Assembly: GCA_905234205.1 (NCBI GenBank)
Contig: CAJOGG010000001.1
Location: 1-6,692, forward strand
Length of the DNA stretch: 6,692 nt
From: an uncultured Synergistales bacterium
GTDB lineage: Bacteria > Synergistota > Synergistia > Synergistales > Aminobacteriaceae
Reading direction: 5' to 3'
The notes under the pieces were generated by a model. It was not told the DNA's origin and ran no database searches. It was given only the letters and a program-made list of their open reading frames with translations. Position numbers and translations under genes: made by a program. Shown one piece after another: positions 1-5,865 of the stretch; within the stretch, counting starts at the first letter, position 1, and every line of letters begins with the position of its first letter.

Positions 1-798
1 CGCGTAGAAATCTCCGAGCATATTTCCGCTTATCAGCGTACGTAACAGAATCCCAAGTATAATCGCTATAGCGCCTGCGTAGCCGAATACAGAAATTTGT
101 TGTGCGAGCTTGCCGAGTTTTATTTGCAGAGGAGTTTTGCGTTGAGCTTCCTGAACTTCAAGAGCTAATTCGCCGAACAAAGTTTTATCGCCGACCACGG
201 AAATTTTCGCGTAACCTTCTCCAGAACACACGACCGTACCGCGGTAAACGTAATATTTATTCAACAAGTCCTTGATGTCGTACTCTTCATTAGCAGCGTT
301 GGGGATTTTCTCGGCCTCTTCGGTTTCGCCATTGAGTGCAGATTGGTCAACTTTTATTTCACCGTCAATAATTACTCCATCCGCAGGGATTTTGTCGCCA
401 GCCTGTAAATAAATTACGTCGTCCTTAACAACTTCGCTAACGTGAATCTCATGAATACTTCCGTCACGAATCACTTTCGTTGTTTCTGAAGCTTCCTGTT
501 GAGATTTCAAGAGTGAGGCTTTCTGCTCTTGCTTGTATTCAGTGATTGATGAGACGCTGCCAGCGATTACTATTGCAACAAAAATTCCAAACGGTTCAAA
601 CCATTCTGCACGGCCAAGGATAAACAAGACAACTTGAATCACGAGAGCAACCAACAAAATTATTATCATGGGGTCAGAAAGATTGCCCAAAAATTTCTTG
701 AGCAAAGTTTCCCGCGGGAGTTCCGTTAAAGCGTTTGTGCCATATTTTTCTCGGTTAAGTTTGACCTCTGATTCTGTGAGGCCCTTAATATCATTCAT
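1..798 (-). CDS. Calcium-type P-type ATPase, N-terminal part (runs off the left edge)
   Basis: Partial: 266 codons are visible and the C-terminal part lies beyond position 1. The protein has the opening layout of a P2-type (Ca2+/PMCA-SERCA-like) cation pump of the inner membrane: a short cytosolic N-terminus containing YGTNALTE (residues 19-26), hydrophobic hairpin M1/M2 at about 45-63 and 69-82, an actuator domain at about 95-225, and M3 at about 232-253. The actuator domain carries AGDKIPADG (133-141) and the dephosphorylation loop SALNGET (153-159), which corresponds to the usual LTGES. The phosphorylation motif DKTGT and the ion-binding M4-M6 helices are outside the window, so ion specificity is inferred from family resemblance only. 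ATG at 796-798 is preceded by AAGGA 10 bases upstream, inside the end of the ankyrin frame, whose TGA lies only 6 bases before this ATG. Translational coupling is therefore likely. P-type ATPase identity is firm; Ca2+ specificity is moderate. Confidence 0.9.
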   Translation of the reverse strand, partial: MNDIKGLTESEVKLNREKYGTNALTELPRETLLKKFLGNLSDPMIIILLVALVIQVVLFILGRAEWFEPFGIFVAIVIAGSVSSITEYKQEQKASLLKSQQEASETTKVIRDGSIHEIHVSEVVKDDVIYLQAGDKIPADGVIIDGEIKVDQSALNGETEEAEKIPNAANEEYDIKDLLNKYYVYRGTVVCSGEGYAKISVVGDKTLFGELALEVQEAQRKTPLQIKLGKLAQQISVFGYAGAIAIILGILLRTLISGNMLGDFYA

Positions 799-804
799 GC
801 AACA

Positions 805-1053
805 TCATTCCTTTTCTTGTAAAATTTCCAGCATTTTATCATCATAGGCGTAGTCAATCACTCTGAAGCCCAAATTATCTTCCGCAGAAATATCCGCGCT
901 GTTACTGATTAACATTTTCGCGATCTCATGACTGTATGGGTTAGTATAGTTTTCCGCAATGTACATTAACGGGGTTTGCTTGCTTGCGTTTCTATAGTTT
1001 ACGTCAGCGCCGGCCTTGATTAGATTGGCGATAATGTCCGGGGAACATTGCAC
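805..1053 (-). pseudogene. 3' part of a frameshifted ankyrin-repeat gene
   Basis: About 82 codons open in a different frame from the upstream ankyrin reading frame. They encode the second helix of one ankyrin module (PDIIANLIKAGADVN), a further module (KQTPLMYIAENY...HEIAKMLISNSADI) and a capping helix ending ILQEKE. The only early start is GTG at 1051-1053, with no Shine-Dalgarno sequence and no signal peptide, unlike its exported paralogues, and it begins in the middle of a module. I read it as the C-terminal end of the adjacent gene (1020-1667), separated by a one-base deletion in the C run at 1040-1043. Its stop codon (805-807) is 6 bases from the ATPase start. It could be expressed alone from GTG, but that would give a truncated fold without export. 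Confidence 0.65.
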
Positions 1054-1667
1054 ATAACCATCAAGAGCGAGTCCATATCGTCAGGTTCGTAAGAGTTTAT
1101 GTTGTAGAAATCGAACAAGGCTTCATCGTCGGAGTCCTTCACGAAAATATCAGCTCCCTCACGAATCAGCAAAGCCATGCTATAGAAAGTCTCGTCCTCT
1201 TTCTCAATTGCGGCAATAGCAGCACACATTAAAGCCATCTCACCGTGGTTATCCTGTGCGTTAATCTCTGCTCCAGCCTTAAGCAGATACGAGATTGTCT
1301 CTTTGGAAGTATACGATTGATTGCAGGCCGCAAACATTAAAGCGTTCCAGCCGCCGTTGTTGCGTGCATTTACGTCAGCTCCGAGCCTGATTAGAGCTCC
1401 TATCAGCTTTGTATCCACAGTATTCCCGCCATCAGACAACAAAATCAGCGGTGTATTTCCATCTTTGTCACGTGCATTAACGTTCGCGCCTTTTTTCAGC
1501 AGGGACTCAAGAGTCACGGTGTTTAGTTTCTCTGCATTCTCATTAATCGCGTTGAATAAATCATCATCAGCATTTCCAAACGAGATTCCGGCATTAAGTA
1601 TCACCGCCAGCACTAGCGCAAAAAGTTTAGCCTTTAGGGGCGTTATTGATAATCTCGCGCATTTCAT
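1020..1667 (-). CDS. Exported ankyrin-repeat protein, 5' part, ends at a frame break
   Basis: Codes for 215 residues. The N-terminus has a long basic n-region, MKCARLSITPLKAK, then a hydrophobic core (about 15-27) and GNA before DDDLF, consistent with a Sec signal peptide cleaved near residue 33 and a periplasmic location. Ankyrin modules follow at about 52-100 (GANVNARDKDGNTPL), 101-138 (GADVNARNNGGWNALMFAAC) and 138-175 (GAEINAQDNHGEMALMCAA), then a fourth module that degenerates into VPRTLSPI before the stop. ATG at 1665-1667 is chosen as the last Met before the signal peptide; in-frame upstream Mets would only lengthen the overlap. The start lies 41 bases inside the upstream ankyrin gene and has only a weak GAAG upstream. 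The protein is paralogous to the 1627-2196 product (signal core FALVLAV versus IALVLVM). The reading frame probably once continued through 805-1053. Its binding partner is unknown. Confidence 0.75.
   Translation of the reverse strand: MKCARLSITPLKAKLFALVLAVILNAGISFGNADDDLFNAINENAEKLNTVTLESLLKKGANVNARDKDGNTPLILLSDGGNTVDTKLIGALIRLGADVNARNNGGWNALMFAACNQSYTSKETISYLLKAGAEINAQDNHGEMALMCAAIAAIEKEDETFYSMALLIREGADIFVKDSDDEALFDFYNINSYEPDDMDSLLMVMCNVPRTLSPI
1040..1043 (-). other. Putative frameshift site (C4 run, one base lost)
   Basis: The minus strand reads GTT CCC CGG ACA in the upstream ankyrin frame, leading to a stop at 1020-1022. One extra C would give GTT CCC CCG GAC ATT ATC, that is NVPPDIIANLIKAGADVN. 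From DSLL to GADVN this restored stretch is exactly 26 residues, the spacing of a canonical ankyrin module. The span 805-1667 plus one base is 864 bases, exactly 288 codons. The cause could be a genuine indel or a homopolymer sequencing or assembly error. Confidence 0.65.
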
Positions 1668-2196
1668 CATCGTCTTCATTAACATAATAAAGTACGCCGT
1701 TGCCTTCGTTGTCTGTTTCATCAATATAGGCACCGTATTCGATTAACAGTCTTGCGATTTCGTGTGCATTATCATTCCAGTAATTCCCGGCTATGCACAT
1801 TATTGCGGATTGCCCTAGCTTGTTTTGTGCGTTAACATTGACACCATCTTCAAGAAGCATTCTCACAATTTCCGTTTTTGTATTAGTTTGTCCCATGCAA
1901 GCATACATTAAGACAGTGTTTCCGGCGTGGTCAGAAATATCAACATCAGCTCCAGCTTCTAACAATGCCTTAATTGCTTCGGTCTTAGCGTTGTTCATGA
2001 AAGCATGCATTAACGGAGTGAGTCCATTTTCGTCTTCATAGTGAACATTAGCCCCACGCTTTAAGAGCGATTGAACTCTCTTGGCCGTCAACTTCTCTGG
2101 GGTCTGTTGTAAAGCTTTCATCAAGTCAAACGTGGCATCAGCGTAAGCAGCACCAGTCATTAACATAACTAAAACCAGCGCAATAAACTTTTTCAT
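1627..2196 (-). CDS. Exported ankyrin-repeat protein
   Basis: Encodes 189 residues. A clear Sec signal peptide (MKKFIALVLVMLMTGAAYA, cleavage expected after residue 19 at AYA before DA) sends it to the periplasm or cell surface. The mature part is almost entirely ankyrin repeats: an N-terminal capping helix (22-50, ending LLKRGANVHYED), modules at about 57-84 (NGLTPLMHAF...LLEAGADV), 92-120 (GNTVLMYACM...LLEDGVNV) and 127-156 (GQSAIMCIAG...LLIEYGAY), and a C-terminal cap (163-187, DDDEMREIINNAP). Ankyrin repeats bind proteins; no catalytic motif is visible and the partner is unknown. ATG at 2194-2196 follows GAGGTG at a 5-base spacing. A terminator-like hairpin lies directly upstream. The downstream gene starts 41 bases before this one ends, and the two look like a tandem duplication. 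Ankyrin fold and export are firm; the biological role is not identifiable. Confidence 0.9.
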   Translation of the reverse strand: MKKFIALVLVMLMTGAAYADATFDLMKALQQTPEKLTAKRVQSLLKRGANVHYEDENGLTPLMHAFMNNAKTEAIKALLEAGADVDISDHAGNTVLMYACMGQTNTKTEIVRMLLEDGVNVNAQNKLGQSAIMCIAGNYWNDNAHEIARLLIEYGAYIDETDNEGNGVLYYVNEDDDEMREIINNAPKG

Positions 2197-2201
2197 GATT
2201 A

Positions 2202-2207
2202 CACCTC
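2202..2207 (-). promoter_or_regulatory. Ribosome binding site of the first ankyrin gene
   Basis: GAGGTG on the minus strand lies 5 bases before the ATG at 2194-2196. It sits immediately after the T tract of the hairpin at 2209-2245, so ribosome loading and that hairpin would be physically close on any read-through transcript. Confidence 0.6.
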
Positions 2208-2208
2208 T

Positions 2209-2245
2209 ATAAAAATAGCAGGAGAACTTTTGCTTATTCCCCTGC
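2209..2245 (-). terminator. Rho-independent terminator-like hairpin between ptb and the ankyrin gene
   Basis: On the minus strand GCAGGGGA (2245-2238) can pair with TCTCCTGC (2225-2218), giving 8 pairs including one G·U. The loop is 12 bases, and the 3' side is followed by TATTTTTAT (2217-2209). This is the shape of an intrinsic terminator for the ptb transcript. It ends about 12 bases before the ATG of the ankyrin gene, so no separate promoter fits between the two. It may therefore be leaky, or act as an attenuator in the ankyrin leader. Confidence 0.6.
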
Positions 2246-2277
2246 CATTAATGCTAACATTTTGCGAAATTAATTTC

Positions 2278-3210
2278 TTAGCCTTGATGATGAGCAAGCA
2301 TTACTGCACCGGCGATTGAGAGTAATTTAGCTCTGGGCGAATCTGCACGGCTTGTGAGTACTACTGGAGCGGAAGCTCCGATAATTAAACCAGCTGTCTC
2401 ACTTCCACGGGCAAAGAAGCTGATTGATTTCGCAAGCGCGTTACCAACTTCGATCTGCGGGACAAATAAGACATCAGCATGACCAGCAACTTGAGACTTA
2501 ATATGCTTGATTCTTGCGGCTTCCTCGTCAATGGCGTTATCAAGTGCAAGAGGTCCATCAACGATACAATTCTTAATCTGGCCACGTGCATTCATTTGTA
2601 CGAGTGCTGTAGCGTCAAGAGTGCAAGGCATATCGGGGTTGACCATTTCGACAGCGGCCAAGCAGGCAACTTTAGGACACTCAACACCAAGTGAACGGGC
2701 AAAGTTTACTGTGTTCTGAACTATATCGGCTTTCATCTTGAGATCGGGATACATGTTGAAAGCTCCGTCGGCAATGAAGATTACACGGTCATAGCCTGGG
2801 ATTGAATGGAAATAGCAGTGTGAAATTGCTCTCTTACCAACTCTCAAGCCCACTTCTTTGTTGAGCATACCGCGGAGGAAATGATCTGTATGAAGTTGTC
2901 CCTTCATGTAAATATCAGCACGCTTTGACGATACTTCAGTTACAGCGACGACTCCACAGGCTGCTTCGTTAAGTTCTGGGATAATGTGATAATTTGCTTC
3001 ACTTGCTCCAGCTTCAGCGATACAGGCTTTAATCTTTTCGGGATTTCCAACGAGTGTAGCGTCAATTAATCCAACTTTGCGGGCCTCTTCGATTGCTGAG
3101 ATTAACCCAGTGTCTTCGGCCATGGCTACGGAAATGCGTTTGCGTCCCTTTTCGGTACAAAGCTTGGTTGCTTCTTCGATTAGCTGCGACAATGAACGAA
3201 TTTGTTCCAT
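2278..3210 (-). CDS. ptb: Phosphate butyryltransferase-type acyltransferase
   Basis: Encodes 310 residues, about the usual length (around 300) of phosphate butyryltransferases and shorter than multidomain Pta. These cytosolic enzymes interconvert acyl-CoA plus phosphate with acyl phosphate plus CoA, feeding substrate-level ATP formation. Family landmarks are ADIYMKGQLHTD (98-109), a DGPLALDNAID segment (218-228) and the conserved C-terminal GASAPVVLTSRADS (278-291). Acyl preference (butyryl, isobutyryl, isovaleryl or acetyl) cannot be read from the sequence. ATG at 3208-3210 is the only Met in a suitable position. Its Shine-Dalgarno, AGGAGG at 3224-3229, is strong but 13 bases away, longer than ideal. 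No butyrate kinase gene, the common partner, is in the window. The gene follows an aminotransferase gene by 71 bases and is followed by a terminator-like hairpin. Family assignment is strong; it could also be annotated as a generic phosphate acetyl/butyryltransferase. Confidence 0.88.
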   Translation of the reverse strand: MEQIRSLSQLIEEATKLCTEKGRKRISVAMAEDTGLISAIEEARKVGLIDATLVGNPEKIKACIAEAGASEANYHIIPELNEAACGVVAVTEVSSKRADIYMKGQLHTDHFLRGMLNKEVGLRVGKRAISHCYFHSIPGYDRVIFIADGAFNMYPDLKMKADIVQNTVNFARSLGVECPKVACLAAVEMVNPDMPCTLDATALVQMNARGQIKNCIVDGPLALDNAIDEEAARIKHIKSQVAGHADVLFVPQIEVGNALAKSISFFARGSETAGLIIGASAPVVLTSRADSPRAKLLSIAGAVMLAHHQG

Positions 3211-3223
3211 GATGATTAATATA

Positions 3224-3229
3224 CCTCCT
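3224..3229 (-). promoter_or_regulatory. Ribosome binding site of ptb
   Basis: A perfect AGGAGG on the minus strand, 13 bases before the ATG at 3208-3210. The in-frame codons between them (ATA TTA ATC ATC) offer no common start, so the ATG is kept despite the long spacing. Confidence 0.6.
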
Positions 3230-3248
3230 AGTGAAATATTGCTTTATG

Positions 3249-3281
3249 AAAAACTTCAAAGCCTCATAGCGAAAGCTTTGA
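3249..3281 (-). terminator. Weak terminator-like hairpin after the aminotransferase gene
   Basis: Immediately after the TAA of the aminotransferase gene, the minus strand reads TCAAAGC (3281-3275), a 12-base loop, GCTTTGA (3262-3256), then AG and five T (3253-3249). The perfect 7-bp stem has only three G-C pairs, so termination would be partial at best. It could tune expression between the two genes or simply protect a 3' end. Confidence 0.4.
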
Positions 3282-4115
3282 TTATTCAAGCCACTGTTCT
3301 ATATTCTTCATGTAAAGCTCGTATAATTTGCGAGTAACAGGCCCGGTTTTGCCATTTCCTATTACTGTGCTGCCGATCTTCACGATTGGAACGACCATTT
3401 TTATACTCCCTGTAACGAATGCCTCCGTGGCGTTGGGGCTGACTAATTCTGTCCATAACGGGCAACGCTCTTCAACTGTATAGCCTTCTTTTCTGGCAAG
3501 TTCAAGAATTGCTGTACGTGTTGTGCCTTTGAGAACTCTAGATAATGGCGCGGTAACGATTGTATTATTCTTGAGCACGAGGAAGAAATTAGCATGACCG
3601 GCTTCTGTAACTTCACCATCTGGACAATAAAGTACGTCATATGCTTCTTCAGGGATTCCGAATGTCGTCTGATAGTTTGTGCTCTTAACGCTTGGTTCGA
3701 GTCTTCCGTTGTGGATAGGCTCTAAGATTTTACCCTTCTCAAATTCTTCTGGAGTTGTAAATTCTGCGTCCTCGAATAACACAAAGAATCTTGGCTCAGG
3801 GAAAGTTCCTGTAGTTTTGTCGAAAATGTCGCCGCCTGTTAAGAACGTTCTGATTCTGACATCTCGGCCGACTTTTGCTATGCCTTCACGAACCACTTTT
3901 TTCATTAACTCAACATCAGGAAGATTGACCATGTTTAAGCTTTTCGCACTGTTCATGAATCTTTCCATGTGGGGAGTAAGCATTAAGGGCTTTAGATTGA
4001 TTGACGCAAGAGCCTCAAATACTCCGACACCACGCTGAATGATTAAATCTGAAACGGGTAATTTTGCTTCTTCAGGCTCTACAAATTTTCCGTCAAAATA
4101 AGACAAGAATATCAT
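3282..4115 (-). CDS. Class IV PLP-dependent aminotransferase (branched-chain / D-amino-acid type)
   Basis: Encodes 277 residues of the fold-type IV PLP family, which includes branched-chain aminotransferase (IlvE), D-amino acid aminotransferase and aminodeoxychorismate lyase. Family marks: QRGVGVFEAL (27-36), the MERF arginine region (50-53), the probable Schiff-base lysine K144 in SVKSTNYQ, the cofactor-ring glutamate E171 in VTEAGHANFF, the phosphate-binding LKGTTRTAIL (195-204) and TGSIKMVVPI (235-244), followed by GKTGPVTRKLYELY near the end. The length suits the D-AAT/ADC-lyase end of the family as well as short BCATs, so the substrate is unresolved. ATG at 4113-4115 is chosen because AAGGAG lies 9 bases upstream; the longer frame up to 4169 would overlap lptD and add a non-family extension. 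It begins 22 bases after lptD and precedes ptb, which favours a role in amino-acid deamination before acyl-CoA metabolism, by inference only. Confidence 0.85.
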   Translation of the reverse strand: MIFLSYFDGKFVEPEEAKLPVSDLIIQRGVGVFEALASINLKPLMLTPHMERFMNSAKSLNMVNLPDVELMKKVVREGIAKVGRDVRIRTFLTGGDIFDKTTGTFPEPRFFVLFEDAEFTTPEEFEKGKILEPIHNGRLEPSVKSTNYQTTFGIPEEAYDVLYCPDGEVTEAGHANFFLVLKNNTIVTAPLSRVLKGTTRTAILELARKEGYTVEERCPLWTELVSPNATEAFVTGSIKMVVPIVKIGSTVIGNGKTGPVTRKLYELYMKNIEQWLE

Positions 4116-4124
4116 TAAATTTTT

Positions 4125-4130
4125 CTCCTT
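4125..4130 (-). promoter_or_regulatory. Ribosome binding site fixing the aminotransferase start
   Basis: AAGGAG on the minus strand, 9 bases before the ATG at 4113-4115 and within the 22-base gap after the lptD stop. It decides in favour of the MIFLSYFDGK start rather than an in-frame ATG 54 bases earlier, inside lptD. Confidence 0.7.
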
Positions 4131-4137
4131 CCATAAA

Positions 4138-5865
4138 TTATTCCTTAGGGAGCTCACGAGGTCTGACAAACGGATCTACTTCACGATCTTGGCCGAATGA
4201 CGCTTCAGCCTCTGGGAATGCCGTCAATGATAACGATAAACCAATTTTATCATCACCATCGACCCTCCTATCATTCTTATAGTATAGTTCCCACAACATA
4301 CAGTCAGTAATCCATTGAATACTATAAATTATTTCGTCGACAAATGACTCGTATAAATCATAGCTACCCCTGAACACTAAGAATATTTCTTTGCCAGCAG
4401 GGACACGAATTTTTTGATGTAAGCGTTTACGATTCTTGTATTGATCCCAGTGCATAGGACTTTCTCCCCAGTAATATTGCCTCTCAAAAGCTGTCCCTAA
4501 TTCAAACGCTCCTATTGTATAACGTAATCCCGTAAAACTCCTAAACATTTCATGGTCATCATTATCTTTATCGTAAAACCATACCGTGGCTTGATTGTTT
4601 GAAAATAATTCGATATTGTTCTTTTCACGCAACGTTTTCTCGTAATAAGTTCTTAAGCCTAATCCATAACGTAAAATTGCATCGCTATCAGGTTCTTGAT
4701 AAATCGTCTCACGAAATCTTCCAAAAGCCGCATAAACTAGCGTCCATGAATTTAGCGAACTTTTATAGTATGGAGACGTAATAATCAATTCCGGCGCACG
4801 TTCTAACCTTCCCTTGAAATCTGTTTTGCTGTCTTTCTGATCGTCTATGTATTCGTTCTTTGACCAGTTTAACTGCGTTTCCCAGCCGCTTTTGAAACTG
4901 TAAATCAATGACACATACGGTCTCCAAACTTTATCGTCCCATTCCTCGTCCCATGAATAGTCAGCACCTGCAATTAGCGATAAATTTTTGCCTACCTGCT
5001 GACGAATTTTGAACATAGTTTCAATGCCAGACTCACTGAAGCCAGCTAAACCTATAGACGCTGAACCAGTATCCCAGCCAAAGGAACCAGTTACGCCTCC
5101 TCCCGAGCCTTTACTGCTGCTCTTTTGAAAATATGGAATGAACGAATAATCTATAGCTTTGCGTTCCAACTGAACAACGTAATCAAGAGGAGATGTGAAT
5201 AGGTAAGTCTCGCCTAAGTATACGCGTGGTTTACGAGCAGTTAATTTTTTACCTGGAATAAACGAAATACTCTTTGACTCAAGCCTATAATGAGGGTGTT
5301 CGAGTGCACAAGTTGTAAGTGTTACGCTCTTTAGTTCCATTAAATAATCACTTTCCGAACCTTTTACCAAGCCTCGTTCCATTGCAATGTCCCAAGGTAT
5401 AACGTTGAGTTCTGCACCAGAAACATAAAGCACACCGCCATCTTCTCCAACTGCTGCTTGAGTCAATGCGCCTCGCAACATTCCTTCCTGGCTATTGAGA
5501 TCATAATTCAAAGTGTCGCCCTTAACAGCTCTTTGACCATTCGTAAGTATGATCTGACTTCCTGGTAAGGGCATTGCTTGAATTTGCTGCGTGTCAGCGT
5601 CATATTCGATACGTTCTGCCATTATAGTAGTGTCATTGTACGTTAAGATTGCGTTGCCTTCTGCATAGGCTTGGCCCGTTTCATCGTTGAAAGACACTCT
5701 ATCAGCATTCAACGTAACTCTGTCAGCCGGAGTTGGTTGTCGCTCGATCTCTTGATATTCGTTAATGTAGTACTCGTCAAATTCTGCGGCTTCAGCAAAA
5801 ACTTGCGAACAAAACAAATTTATGATACATAGACAAATTAATAATCTTCTATTCGCCTTACCCAT
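4138..5865 (-). CDS. lptD: LptD-like outer-membrane LPS-assembly protein (compact form)
   Basis: Encodes 575 residues. LptD inserts lipopolysaccharide into the outer leaflet of the outer membrane. A Sec signal peptide (1-24, ending SQVFA before EAAEF) is followed by an OstA/LptA-like periplasmic domain at about 47-150 (VTLNADRVSFNDETGQAYAEGN, with YNDTTIMAERIEYD). Next is the typical LptD junction VTLTTCALEHPHYRLESKSI (181-200) with PGKKLTARKPRVYLG, then an aromatic-rich beta-barrel region from about 230 to the end. The C-terminal YSIQWITDCMLWELYYKN (514-531) resembles the family's conserved cysteine strand. The mature protein has exactly two cysteines, C186 and C522, one per half. It is clearly shorter than E. 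coli LptD (784 residues), mainly in the barrel. GGGAGG 9 bases upstream supports ATG 5863-5865, giving a 28-base overlap with lptC. No lptE, lptA or lptB is visible nearby. Confidence 0.85.
   Translation of the reverse strand: MGKANRRLLICLCIINLFCSQVFAEAAEFDEYYINEYQEIERQPTPADRVTLNADRVSFNDETGQAYAEGNAILTYNDTTIMAERIEYDADTQQIQAMPLPGSQIILTNGQRAVKGDTLNYDLNSQEGMLRGALTQAAVGEDGGVLYVSGAELNVIPWDIAMERGLVKGSESDYLMELKSVTLTTCALEHPHYRLESKSISFIPGKKLTARKPRVYLGETYLFTSPLDYVVQLERKAIDYSFIPYFQKSSSKGSGGGVTGSFGWDTGSASIGLAGFSESGIETMFKIRQQVGKNLSLIAGADYSWDEEWDDKVWRPYVSLIYSFKSGWETQLNWSKNEYIDDQKDSKTDFKGRLERAPELIITSPYYKSSLNSWTLVYAAFGRFRETIYQEPDSDAILRYGLGLRTYYEKTLREKNNIELFSNNQATVWFYDKDNDDHEMFRSFTGLRYTIGAFELGTAFERQYYWGESPMHWDQYKNRKRLHQKIRVPAGKEIFLVFRGSYDLYESFVDEIIYSIQWITDCMLWELYYKNDRRVDGDDKIGLSLSLTAFPEAEASFGQDREVDPFVRPRELPKE

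Noticed and set aside
1038..1046. Programmed -1 frameshift at the C run
   Set aside because: The zero-frame codons GTT CCC CGG do not form a slippery heptamer allowing re-pairing of both tRNAs. A simple indel explains the data better.
805..1053. Independent small ankyrin gene starting at GTG
   Set aside because: It starts mid-module, has no Shine-Dalgarno and no signal peptide, and the in-frame codons upstream soon hit TGA at 1081-1083.
1321..1746. Long plus-strand open frame (141 codons) opposite the ankyrin genes
   Set aside because: It lies antisense to two clear ankyrin frames, has no Shine-Dalgarno, and its composition (Ser/Phe/Ala-rich) is what the reverse complement of ankyrin codons gives.
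2246..2253. Palindrome CATTAATG upstream of the ankyrin gene as an operator
   Set aside because: An 8-base A/T-rich palindrome is expected by chance and no second copy or clear promoter accompanies it.
3062..3289. Minus-strand 75-codon frame across the ptb start and its upstream gap
   Set aside because: It overlaps most of its length with the start of ptb in another frame, and the AGGAGG in the gap serves ptb.
3679..4038. Plus-strand open frame of 119 codons
   Set aside because: It is entirely antisense to the well-supported aminotransferase gene and has no recognisable motif or ribosome site.
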